A program made the position numbers and the translations under genes. Shown here one piece after another: positions 1 to 6,217 of a stretch of 6,762 bases of DNA. Below the pieces are notes generated by a model. It saw only the letters and a list, made by a program, of their open reading frames with translations. It was not told where the DNA came from and searched no databases. The DNA comes from CAZWEZ01 sp964632795. GTDB lineage: Bacteria > Pseudomonadota > Alphaproteobacteria > Rhodospirillales > 2-02-FULL-58-16. The stretch spans positions 1 through 6,762 of the forward strand of contig CAZWEZ010000139.1 in the NCBI GenBank assembly GCA_964632795.1. The letters are read 5' to 3'. The stretch's first letter is position 1. Each line of letters begins with the position of its first letter.

Positions 1-118
1 CCGCCGGAGGGCGTCGGAAAGCCTTGACGATGGCACCGCATCGCCGGCGGCTTTCCTCCTACCCGGCGGGACGCTGAGGCGATCTCTATGGGTCATTATC
101 AATGCACCTTGGTATTAG
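1..118. repeat. Left copy of 118-bp inverted terminal repeat
   Basis: This stretch matches the reverse complement of 6635-6752 at about 110 of 118 positions by hand alignment, with no gaps. Differences fall at positions 17, 33, 46, 70, 75, 102, 106 and 116. Similarity stops just inside position 118. Positions 1-69 form nested inverted repeats: CCGCCGG (1-7) with CCGGCGG (63-69), GGAAAGCC (16-23) with GGCTTTCC (49-56), and CGATG (28-32) with CATCG (39-43). The copy is cut by the window start, because the right copy extends 10 bases further. It is a dispersed repeat. The inner tail GGGTCATTATCA resembles sequence I associate with ends of IS21-like elements, but this is only a resemblance; no transposase is present. 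Confidence 0.9.
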
Positions 119-139
119 GCCGCTTGCCTGGGATACAAT
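109..139 (+). promoter_or_regulatory. Possible sigma70-type promoter for the HD gene
   Basis: TACAAT at 134-139 is a good -10-like hexamer about 43 bp before the chosen GTG start of the HD-domain gene. The best -35 candidate, TTGGTA (109-114), sits at a 19-bp spacing, longer than ideal, and lies at the inner edge of the terminal repeat. If real, the repeat would supply the -35 half. This is a weak, inspection-only call. Confidence 0.2.
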
Positions 140-181
140 GGTTCCGCTTTGGCCGGAGGTGCTTGGAAGTGGAGAGGCGGC

Positions 182-1045
182 GTGTTCAACACAACGGAAA
201 TCGTCATCGACGCATTCGTCGAACGCTTGGAAAACAGCTATTTGCAGACCTTCAGCAACATGGAGCCGAATTATCCCGGCATCATCGCCTGGTGTGCCCG
301 GATGGCCCTCGAGCGCATCTCCGATACCGATTCGCTGTACCATGACGTCGAGCACACGATCATGGTCACGGTGGTCGGCCAGGACATCCTCAGGGGCAAG
401 CACATCAAGGACGGCGGCGTCTCCCCGGACGACTGGCTGCACTACACCGTTTCCCTGTTGTGCCACGACATCGGCTACGTGCGCGGCATCTGCCGGGGCG
501 ACACCGACTCCGAATTCGTGGTCAACGGCAAAGGGGATACCGTGACCCCGCCGCCCGGCTCCTCCGACGCCTTCCTCACCCCCTATCACGTGGAAAGGGG
601 AAAGATCTTCGTCAAGGAGCGGTTCGGGAACATCTCGACGGTGCTCGACGCCGACCGCATCATCGCCAGCCTCGAGTTGACCCGGTTCCCGGTCCCCGAT
701 GCCAGCGACCGCCAGGATACCAAGGAGTATCCGGGGCTGGTCCGGGCCGCCGACCTGATCGGCCAGCTTTCCGACCCCAACTACATGAGAAAGATCAACA
801 GCCTGTTCCACGAGTTCGTGGAGACCGGCACCGCCGAGAAGCTCGGCTACAAGACGCCCGCCGACCTGGCGGAAGGGTATCCCACCTTCTTCTGGGAATC
901 GGTCTATCCCTACATCAAGGACAGCCTGCGCTATCTCCAGGTCACCCAGAGCGGCAAACAATCGGTGGCCAACCTGTTCGGCCACGTCTTCGCCGCCGAG
1001 CACAACGAACACCAACTCGGCCCCCAGCCGAAACGCTTTAACTAG
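182..1045 (+). CDS. HD-domain (PDE-like) metal-dependent phosphohydrolase
   Basis: Predicted soluble 287-aa hydrolase of the HD superfamily, whose members use paired metal ions to cleave phosphoesters or cyclic nucleotides; the substrate here is unknown. Ligands seen: YHDVEH at residues 53-58, CHD at 94-96 (the HD pair is H95-D96), and RAADLIGQLSD around D191, giving the H...HD...D series. The spacing and the YHxxxH start recall class I cyclic-nucleotide phosphodiesterases (YHNxxH...HD), but much of that family's signature is absent. I chose GTG at 182 because GGAGAGG lies at 171-177; an upstream in-frame TTG at 149 would add 11 residues and has no ribosome site. No signal peptide or membrane segment is seen. 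It ends 61 bp before the acyl-CoA dehydrogenase gene on the same strand, so co-transcription is possible, but no shared pathway is evident. Confidence 0.85.
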   Translation: MFNTTEIVIDAFVERLENSYLQTFSNMEPNYPGIIAWCARMALERISDTDSLYHDVEHTIMVTVVGQDILRGKHIKDGGVSPDDWLHYTVSLLCHDIGYVRGICRGDTDSEFVVNGKGDTVTPPPGSSDAFLTPYHVERGKIFVKERFGNISTVLDADRIIASLELTRFPVPDASDRQDTKEYPGLVRAADLIGQLSDPNYMRKINSLFHEFVETGTAEKLGYKTPADLAEGYPTFFWESVYPYIKDSLRYLQVTQSGKQSVANLFGHVFAAEHNEHQLGPQPKRFN

Positions 1046-1106
1046 GTAACACCACCGACCTCGGCCTCGGCATGATATCGCCGGTGCCCGAAGAGGACGT
1101 TCGCAC

Positions 1107-2273
1107 ATGAACTTCGAGCTGAGCGAAGACCAGCAGGCGATCATCGATGCCGTCGAAAAAACCGCCTCGCAATTCGACGAGACCTATTGGCTGGAGCGCG
1201 ATCGCGACGGCCACTTCCCCGAGGAATTCTACCGGGCGATGGTCGACGGCGGCTGGATCGGCATCGCCATCCCCGAGGAATACGGCGGCGCCGGTCTCGG
1301 GATCACCGAGGGGATGCTGATGATGATGACCGTCGCCCAGACCTCCTGCGGGGGGATGTCGGCGGCCTCAAGCCTGCACATGAACATCTTCGGCCCCCGC
1401 TCCATCGTCGCCTTCGCCAACGAAGAGCAGAAGCGGCGTTGGCTGCCCCCCATCGCCGGCGGCGAGAAGAAACTGTGTTTCGGCGTCACCGAGCCCAACG
1501 CCGGCCTGGAAACGACCAAAATCACCACCCGGGCGGTGCGCCGCGGCGACACCTATATCGTCAACGGGCGCAAGGTCTGGATTTCCACGGCCCAGGTCGC
1601 CGAGCTGATCATGCTGTTGGCGCGGACCGCCGATTACGACCCGGCCCGCCCGACCGAGGGCCTGACGCTGTTCGTCACCGAGCTGGACCGCTCCCGAATC
1701 GAGGTCCGCGAGATCGACAAGATGGGCCGCAAGTGCGTCGATTCCAACGAGCTCTTCATCGACGACCTGGAGATCGCCGCCGCGGATCGCATCGGCGAGG
1801 AGGGGAAGGGGTTCCGGATCATCCTCAACAGCCTCAACCCCGAACGCATCCTGATCGCCGCCGAGGCGATCGGCCTCAGCCGGGCGGCCCTCGAGCGAGC
1901 CGCTACCTACGCCCGGGAACGCGAAGTGTTCGGCCGGCCGATCGGCAAGAACCAGGCGATCCAGCATCCGCTGGCGGTGTCGTGGGCCGAGCTCGAGGCC
2001 GCCTACCTGACGTGCCTGCGCGCGGCGGCGCTGTACGACGGCGGACGGTCGTGCGCAATCGAGGCCAACACCGCCAAGTACCTGGCCGCCGAGGCGGCGA
2101 TGAAGGCCTGCCGGACCGCCGTCGCCACCCACGGCGGGATGGGCTATGCCCGGGAGTACCACGTCGAGCGCATGATGCGCGAGGCGATGATCCCCTATCT
2201 GGCCCCGGTCAGCCAGCAACTGGCGCTGTGCTTCATCGCCGAGAAGGCGTTGTCGATGCCCAAGTCCTACTGA
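1107..2273 (+). CDS. Acyl-CoA dehydrogenase, FAD-dependent, with IVD-like catalytic Glu position
   Basis: Full-length 388-aa acyl-CoA dehydrogenase that introduces an alpha-beta double bond into an acyl-CoA and passes electrons through FAD to ETF. The N-terminal helical domain spans roughly 1-120. The beta domain begins near the signature FGVTEPNAG (125-133) with VWIS at 157-160. The C-terminal domain contains REREVFGRPIGKNQAIQ (270-286) and THGGMGYAREYHVE (341-354). The usual C-terminal catalytic Glu of MCAD/SCAD (YEGT motif) is missing: the segment reads IPYLAPVSQQ (362-371). Instead E246 in LNPERIL lies where isovaleryl-CoA and long-chain dehydrogenases place their base. With HMG-CoA lyase and LiuC downstream, a branched or isovaleryl-type substrate is inferred, but the C-terminus is not classical IVD, so substrate is left open. 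AGAGG (1092-1096) precedes the ATG. Confidence 0.93.
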   Translation: MNFELSEDQQAIIDAVEKTASQFDETYWLERDRDGHFPEEFYRAMVDGGWIGIAIPEEYGGAGLGITEGMLMMMTVAQTSCGGMSAASSLHMNIFGPRSIVAFANEEQKRRWLPPIAGGEKKLCFGVTEPNAGLETTKITTRAVRRGDTYIVNGRKVWISTAQVAELIMLLARTADYDPARPTEGLTLFVTELDRSRIEVREIDKMGRKCVDSNELFIDDLEIAAADRIGEEGKGFRIILNSLNPERILIAAEAIGLSRAALERAATYAREREVFGRPIGKNQAIQHPLAVSWAELEAAYLTCLRAAALYDGGRSCAIEANTAKYLAAEAAMKACRTAVATHGGMGYAREYHVERMMREAMIPYLAPVSQQLALCFIAEKALSMPKSY

Positions 2274-2312
2274 GAATTTCAACAATAACCTGATCCAGGG
2301 CAGGGAAAACTG

Positions 2313-2398
2313 ACACGGATGAACACGGATGAACACGGATGAACAAGAAAAGAAGTTTTCTTCCTTTTTCATCCGTGTTCATCCGTGTTCATCCGTGT
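2313..2398. repeat. Perfect palindrome of tandem 10-mers (ACACGGATGA x3)
   Basis: The left arm (2313-2343) is three head-to-tail copies of ACACGGATGA plus one A. The right arm (2368-2398) is its exact 31-bp reverse complement. The 24-nt centre (2344-2367) holds a smaller inverted repeat, AAGAAAA (2345-2351) with TTTTCTT (2356-2362). The unit could extrude as a long cruciform or form a strong RNA hairpin between the dehydrogenase stop and the HMG-CoA lyase start. No T-run follows it on either strand, so it is not a canonical Rho-independent terminator. From memory, repeats of the CACGGATGAACACGGATG type are scattered through many environmental bacterial genomes, with unknown mode of spread. 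It may partly insulate or attenuate transcription into the lyase gene. Confidence 0.95.
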
Positions 2399-2442
2399 AA
2401 AAAACTTAATCTTGTGAATTGAACCAACCCGGACCTGGCTAG

Positions 2443-3309
2443 ATGATACAGACCACCAGGGTACGCCTGTTCGAGGTCGGGCCGCGCGACGGCCTGCAGA
2501 ACGAGCCGCGTAACGTGTCGACAGCGGACAAGGTGCGGCTCATCGACCTGCTGTCGGAGGCCGGCTTCGAGCGCATCGAGGCGACCAGCTTCGTTTCTGC
2601 GAAGTGGGTCCCCCAGATGGCCGACGCCGAGGAGGTGCTGAACGGCATTACCCGGCGCCCCGGTGTCCGCTACGCCGCCTTGACGCCAAACCTCGAGGGC
2701 TATGCGCGGGCGCGGGCGGCGCGGGCCGACGAAGTGGCGGTCTTCGGGGCGGCCTCGGAGACCTTCAGCCAAAAGAACATCAACTGCTCGATCGCCGACA
2801 GCCTGGACCGCTTCCGCCCGCTGTGCGAGGCCGCCGAGGCCGACCGGGTGGCGGTCCGGGGCTACGTGTCGTGCGCCCTCGCCTGCCCCTACGAGGGCGC
2901 CGTGGCGCCGGAAGCCGTGGCCGGGGTGGCGGCGGCGTTGTTCGACCTCGGCTGCTACGAGGTGTCGCTCGGCGACACCATCGGCGCCGGCACCCCCGAC
3001 ACCGTCCGCGCCATGCTCGACGCCGTGCTCGCCATCGCCCCGGCCGGGCGCCTGGCCGGCCACTACCACGACACCGGCGGCCGGGCGCTGGACAACATAA
3101 CGGTCAGCCTCAATGCCGGGCTGCGGGTCTTCGACGTCGCGGTCGGCGGCCTCGGCGGATGCCCCTACGCCGAGGGGGCGCCGGGCAACGTGGCGACCGG
3201 CGCGGTGGTCGACCTGCTGCACGGGCTGGGCTTCGAAACCGGGATCGACGTAAAGCGCCTCGGGGCGGCGGAACGCCTGGTGGCGGAATTGAAGGAGGAC
3301 CGGCGATGA
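2443..3309 (+). CDS. liuE: Hydroxymethylglutaryl-CoA lyase
   Basis: 288-aa TIM-barrel HMG-CoA lyase (also called MvaB), cleaving HMG-CoA to acetyl-CoA and acetoacetate as the last step of leucine degradation. Diagnostic residues are all present: EVGPRDGLQNE (11-21, with R15 and D16), SFVSAKWVPQMAD (49-61), SLGDTIGAGTP (175-185), the metal-binding HYHDT (207-211; H207, H209) and the catalytic-loop cysteine in GGLGGCPYAEGAPGN (235-249; C240). The HDTGGRALDN segment differs from the HDTYGQALAN of animal enzymes; I recall this variant from alphaproteobacterial homologues. The ATG at 2443 gives the normal N-terminus, but there is no clear Shine-Dalgarno, only GGACCTGGCTAG before it. The stop overlaps the start of the next gene by 4 bp (ATGA), so the two are coupled. 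Confidence 0.96.
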   Translation: MIQTTRVRLFEVGPRDGLQNEPRNVSTADKVRLIDLLSEAGFERIEATSFVSAKWVPQMADAEEVLNGITRRPGVRYAALTPNLEGYARARAARADEVAVFGAASETFSQKNINCSIADSLDRFRPLCEAAEADRVAVRGYVSCALACPYEGAVAPEAVAGVAAALFDLGCYEVSLGDTIGAGTPDTVRAMLDAVLAIAPAGRLAGHYHDTGGRALDNITVSLNAGLRVFDVAVGGLGGCPYAEGAPGNVATGAVVDLLHGLGFETGIDVKRLGAAERLVAELKEDRR

Positions 3310-4103
3310 GCCAGTACCGGACGATACGCCTCGAGACCGACGAGCGCGGGGTGGCGCGGCTGATCCTGGAGCGGCCCGACAAGCACAACGCGCTCGACGC
3401 CGAGATGATCGGCGAGTTGCGCGAGGCCGCCGAAGGACTGGCCGGCGACGGCGCGGTGCGGGTGGTGGTCCTGCAATCGGCGGGCAAGAGCTTCTGCGCC
3501 GGCGCCGACCTCAACTGGATGCGCGACCAGATGGAACTCGACCGGGCGGGCAAGATGGCCGGCTCGATGGAGCTGGCGCGGATGCTCGACGCCCTCGACG
3601 GCCTGCCCAAGCCGACCGTCGCCCGGGTCCACGGCGCCGCCTACGGCGGGGGCATCGGCATGATGAGCGTGTGCGACGTCGTGATCGCCGCCGAGGGCGC
3701 CAGGTTCGCCCTCACCGAGGCCAGGCTGGGATTGATCCCGGCGACCATCGGCCCCTACGTGGTGCGCCGCCTCGGCGAGGGCACGGCGCGCCGCATGTTC
3801 TTCAACGCCCGCCCCTTCGACGCCGCCGAGGCCAAGCGCTACGGCCTGGTCTCCGAAGTCGTCGCGCCCCAATCCCTGGACGCCGCCGTCGAGGCGGAGA
3901 TCGCCTGCTTCCTCGACTGCGCCCCGGGCGCCGTGGCCGCCGCCAAGTCCCTGTGCCGCCGCCTGGCCCGCACCCCCCATGAGGACCACCGGGCCTGGAC
4001 CGCCGAACAACTGGCCGAGCGCTGGGAAAGCGAAGAGGCGCAACAGGGAATCGGCGCCTTCTTCGACCGCCGCAAGCCGCCCTGGATGCCGGAGGAGGGA
4101 TAG
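3306..4103 (+). CDS. liuC: Enoyl-CoA hydratase/isomerase, LiuC-type methylglutaconyl-CoA hydratase
   Basis: 265-aa crotonase-fold enzyme, most likely hydrating 3-methylglutaconyl-CoA to HMG-CoA, the substrate of the lyase encoded just upstream. The oxyanion-hole and CoA-binding segments are SFCAGADLNWM (62-72) and VHGAAYGGGIGMMSVCD (108-124). One catalytic Glu is kept, E138 in FALTEARLGLIPA (134-146), while the position of the other Glu of mitochondrial enoyl-CoA hydratase is Gly (G118). LIPATIGPYVVRRLGE and this Glu/Gly pattern are, to my recollection, usual in LiuC-like proteins. The ATG overlaps the lyase stop and is preceded by AAGGAGG at 3292-3298 with a 7-nt spacer, which fixes the start. 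A longer in-frame opening back to 2604 is only the shadow of the lyase gene. Exact acyl specificity is inferred from the neighbour. Confidence 0.92.
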   Translation: MSQYRTIRLETDERGVARLILERPDKHNALDAEMIGELREAAEGLAGDGAVRVVVLQSAGKSFCAGADLNWMRDQMELDRAGKMAGSMELARMLDALDGLPKPTVARVHGAAYGGGIGMMSVCDVVIAAEGARFALTEARLGLIPATIGPYVVRRLGEGTARRMFFNARPFDAAEAKRYGLVSEVVAPQSLDAAVEAEIACFLDCAPGAVAAAKSLCRRLARTPHEDHRAWTAEQLAERWESEEAQQGIGAFFDRRKPPWMPEEG

Positions 4104-4140
4104 GGGGAGCCGTCGAAGAATGGACAGTCGCGCAAGCGCA

Positions 4141-4161
4141 ATCCATTCGAACACCGCGTAC
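4141..4161 (+). repeat. 21-bp direct repeat, left copy
   Basis: Begins ATCCATTCGAACACCG and is identical over 21 bases to 4407-4427. It lies 37 bp after the LiuC-type gene stop and 5 bp outside the left arm of the inverted-repeat element. The bases flanking the two copies differ on both sides, so the match ends sharply. It may be a target duplication or a terminal direct repeat of the element between the copies. Confidence 0.9.
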
Positions 4162-4166
4162 GGTAT

Positions 4167-4397
4167 GAACGGGGTAATTTCACACAGAGGACACAGAGGA
4201 AGACAAAGCCACAGAGGACACGGAGGTAGATAAAGAGAATGCGCTTCGCGCCGGATTGTTCCCACGGCCCGCGCCGTCGTCGCCGAATTGGATCAACGCC
4301 TGTCCTAAGCTGGCGCGAAGCGCATTCCCTTCTGCTTCTCTGTGTAACTCCGTGGCTTTATCTTCCTCTGTGTCCTCTGTGTCGAATTACCCGGTTC
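4167..4397. repeat. Large inverted-repeat element with ACACAGAGG-rich arms
   Basis: The left arm (4167-4252) and right arm (4312-4397) are imperfect reverse complements over 86 bp. The outer ends pair GAAC(G/C)GGGTAATT, the middle pairs the CACAGAGGACACAGAGGAAG block, and the inner ends pair GAATGCGCTTCGCGCC exactly. The 59-nt centre (4253-4311) carries no recognised gene. Within each arm short ACACAGAGG/CACGGAGG units repeat. Short reading frames across it look like repeat translation and are not called. It fills most of the 350-bp gap between the LiuC-type gene and the cyclase pseudogene. Sequences of the CACAGAGGACACAGAGG type are, from memory, a common dispersed repeat in environmental bacteria. 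Confidence 0.92.
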
Positions 4398-4406
4398 GTT
4401 CAGGCC

Positions 4407-4427
4407 ATCCATTCGAACACCGCGTAC
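4407..4427 (+). repeat. 21-bp direct repeat, right copy
   Basis: Perfect copy of 4141-4161, located 9 bp beyond the right arm of the inverted-repeat element and 26 bp before the ATG of the cyclase remnant. The two copies bracket 245 bp that contain the whole inverted repeat. Confidence 0.9.
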
Positions 4428-4453
4428 TGGGAGGAATAGACCGGAGGAACATT

Positions 4454-4697
4454 ATGCCAAGCTTGGTCGATCTCAGCCATGCGGTGGAACACGGCATGGT
4501 CACCTATAGGGGGCTTCCGCCGCCCGGTCCACAGCCACCTGCTGGGCCACGACATCCCCATCTGCGAGCACATGACCAACCTGGAAAGCCTTCCTGACAC
4601 CGGCGCCGTCTTCCACGCCGCGCCGGTCAAGGTGCGCGCCATGGGAACCTTCCCGGTGCAGGCGTACTGCGCGTGCGGGGCGATTTCAGGGTCATGA
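4454..4697 (+). pseudogene. Cyclase-family (kynurenine formamidase-like) pseudogene, internally deleted
   Basis: Two ends of one gene, joined out of frame. From ATG 4454 the protein begins MPSLVDLSHAVEHGMVTYRG, the typical N-terminus of the cyclase/PF04199 family (metal-dependent amidohydrolases). After about 22 residues the homology moves to the next frame, around 4515-4530, and continues VHSHLLGHDIPICEHMTNLE, then LPDTGAVFHAAPVKVRAMG and TFPVQAY, the usual C-terminus, ending at TGA 4695-4697. Family members are usually well over 200 aa, so well over 100 central residues are gone, including the HxGTHxDxPxH-type metal site. The remnant therefore cannot be an active enzyme. GGAGG at 4443-4447 remains well placed before the ATG, so a short out-of-frame peptide could still be made (stop near 4595). 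The direct repeat 4407-4427 lies just upstream. Confidence 0.85.
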
Positions 4698-4924
4698 CCG
4701 GCGCCCGGCGACAGCCCGAAGCATGGCCCGCTGAAAGGGGTCCGGAAGCCGAAAAACTCCTTTGAACTTCCTTGGAACCACCGTTCAAGCTACTATCGCA
4801 CTGAGCTTCGGCATCGTGGGCTAGCGGGATGGGGCACCCGTGAAACCCCGGCCATCAACGCTTTTCGCCAAGCTTGCGACGACGGGAATGGAGAAGCCCT
4901 TTGCGGAAAAGCGATGAACCCGGC

Positions 4925-5884
4925 ATGGCCGGAATGCTGCTTCACAAGCAGACCCACGACCTGCGCGAGCGGGTCAAGGAACTGGCCTGCCTCTATTCCA
5001 TTTCGGACATCACGGAACGGCGAAACGTCAACCTGGGGGAGATGCTCCAGGCGGTGGCGGAAGTCCTGCCCCCATCGTGGCAGCACCCGGAAATAACCTG
5101 TGGCCGTATCGTTTTCGAGGACCGGGAATACACGACCGCGGACTTCAGGGAAACCGAATGGAGGATCGCGGCGGAAATCACCCTTGACGGAACATGCCAG
5201 GGCTCCGTCGAGGTGTTCTACGTCGAGGAACGTCCCGAATTGGAAGAGGGGCCCTTTCTCAAGGAAGAAAGACAGCTGGTCGACGATATCGCGATCAGGC
5301 TCGGCCGGGTCATCGAACAACGGCGCCATGACGAAATGCTCCGGGTGAGCGAGGAGAGGTATCGCAATCTCGTGGAGCGCCTCGCCGATGCGGTCCTGAT
5401 CATCGACGACAACCTGATTTCCTTTGTCAACGCGGCGATGCTGGTTCTCGTCGGCGCTCGACACAAGGACGAAATCATCGGACACGACTTCCTGGAGATC
5501 ATCCACGCCGATTCCCGAGACCTCTGGACCGACACCATCCGGAATCAAGAAGAACCCGATACCTGGTCGCCCCCCATCGAAATCAAACTGATTCGTCCGC
5601 ACGACCATCACGTCGCGGTCGTCGAGGCCTCCGCCATCAGGACCGGCTTCGGCGCCGAGAACCAATTTCAACTGGTCTTGCGGGATATCCGCGAACGCAG
5701 CCAGGCCGAGGCGAGGAAACTCTTCGACCGGCTTTCAATGCGAGAGCGCCAAATCATGGAAATGGTCGTTCAGGGCGAGACATCGAAGGTCATCGCAATC
5801 CATCTCGGCATCAGCCGCAGGACGGTCGAAAACCACCGCGCACACCTTATCAGGAAAATGGAAACGCTTTCCTGGCCGATCTGA
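4925..5884 (+). CDS. GAF-like/PAS/LuxR transcriptional regulator, C-terminus frameshifted
   Basis: 319-aa one-component regulator. Residues about 10-135 form the GAF-like sensor module often found before PAS domains (RVKELACLYSISDI, then PEITCGRIVFEDREYTTADF, then FYVEERPELEEGPFLKEER). Residues about 140-260 are a PAS domain (SEERYRNLVERLADAVLIID...LVLRDIRERSQAE). Residues about 266-316 are a LuxR/GerE helix-turn-helix (LSMRERQIMEMVVQGETSKV, then AIHLGISRRTVENHRAHLI). No receiver domain or membrane segment is seen; the ligand is unknown. The reading frame stops after ETLSWPI, but shifting by one base at about 5870-5873 gives SLADLIHKAYMLGIR and a stop at 5914-5916, the normal end of this family. 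A single missing C is therefore likely, in the genome or in the read. Start: ATG 4925 begins near the expected N-terminus; TTG 4901 (GGAG at 4890-4893) is an alternative. Confidence 0.88.
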   Translation: MAGMLLHKQTHDLRERVKELACLYSISDITERRNVNLGEMLQAVAEVLPPSWQHPEITCGRIVFEDREYTTADFRETEWRIAAEITLDGTCQGSVEVFYVEERPELEEGPFLKEERQLVDDIAIRLGRVIEQRRHDEMLRVSEERYRNLVERLADAVLIIDDNLISFVNAAMLVLVGARHKDEIIGHDFLEIIHADSRDLWTDTIRNQEEPDTWSPPIEIKLIRPHDHHVAVVEASAIRTGFGAENQFQLVLRDIRERSQAEARKLFDRLSMRERQIMEMVVQGETSKVIAIHLGISRRTVENHRAHLIRKMETLSWPI

Positions 5885-5909
5885 TCCACAAGGCTTATAT
5901 GCTTGGAAT

Positions 5910-5997
5910 TAGGTAAAAACACCTATCCGGGTCTTCACATAATTGAGATGAATGAATAAGTATTGAATTCCTGGAAATAGGTAGGTGAAAACCACCC
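5910..5997 (+). promoter_or_regulatory. Two TAGGT(A/G)AAAAC motifs downstream of the luxR-type gene
   Basis: TAGGTAAAAACACCTA (5910-5925) is an inverted repeat, TAGGT-N6-ACCTA. TAGGTGAAAACCACCC (5982-5997) shares 10 of its first 11 bases and is itself an inverted repeat, GGTG-AAAA-CCACC. Both follow a similar lead-in, TTGGAATTAGGT (5903-5914) and CTGGAAATAGGT (5971-5982). The first copy overlaps the restored stop of the regulator and the second lies about 85 bp before the small membrane protein start. Dyad symmetry and repetition suggest operator sites, possibly for the adjacent LuxR-type protein; no promoter hexamers were convincing. Confidence 0.45.
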
Positions 5998-6082
5998 AGG
6001 AATCTAAGGATTTGTTCCGGATTCCGCCCGGGCCTGCGTCATGGAAGAATATTGAATCCTGAAGCAACATGCGGAGGGAACG

Positions 6083-6199
6083 ATGGCTACGCTTTCCGTG
6101 GTCGTGGTGTCTTTCATCATCATGCCATTCCTTTTTTACTCTGTTCTCAAACAAAGCAGAAAAAAAGAGGTGCATGATCTGAAAGCACATCCCGTTTAA
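6083..6199 (+). CDS. Small single-pass membrane protein (38 aa), unknown function
   Basis: ATG at 6083 opens a 38-codon frame ending TAA 6197-6199, preceded by GGAGGG at 6073-6078, a strong and well-spaced ribosome site. Residues 4-22 (LSVVVVSFIIMPFLFYSVL) form one hydrophobic helix. It is followed by a charged tail with KQSRKKE at 23-29, so the N-terminus is probably periplasmic by the positive-inside rule and the tail cytoplasmic. The protein is too short for a domain assignment and I do not recognise the family. It lies about 165 bp after the restored end of the LuxR-type gene, downstream of the two TAGGT motifs, so control by that regulator is plausible but unproven. The strong ribosome site plus a clean helix-tail layout argue that it is a real gene. 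Confidence 0.6.
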   Translation: MATLSVVVVSFIIMPFLFYSVLKQSRKKEVHDLKAHPV

Positions 6200-6217
6200 C
6201 CGGGGCGATACACGACA

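Noticed and set aside
2313..2398. Rho-independent terminator after the acyl-CoA dehydrogenase
   Set aside because: The stem is far longer than usual, made of tandem repeats, and no T-run follows on either strand.
2604..3305. Long in-frame opening upstream of the LiuC-type start
   Set aside because: Its translation is Arg/Gly/Pro-rich, it is out of frame with the well-conserved HMG-CoA lyase, and the ATG at 3306 has a strong ribosome site.
4167..4397. CRISPR-like array in the CACAGAGG region
   Set aside because: The repeats are short, degenerate and arranged as two inverted arms, with no regularly sized unique spacers.
4762..4796. TTGAAC/GTTCAA inverted repeat with TACTAT as an operator-promoter for the LuxR-type gene
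   Set aside because: The arms are only 6 bp, and no -35 lies at an acceptable distance from TACTAT (spacings of 13 or 23 bp).
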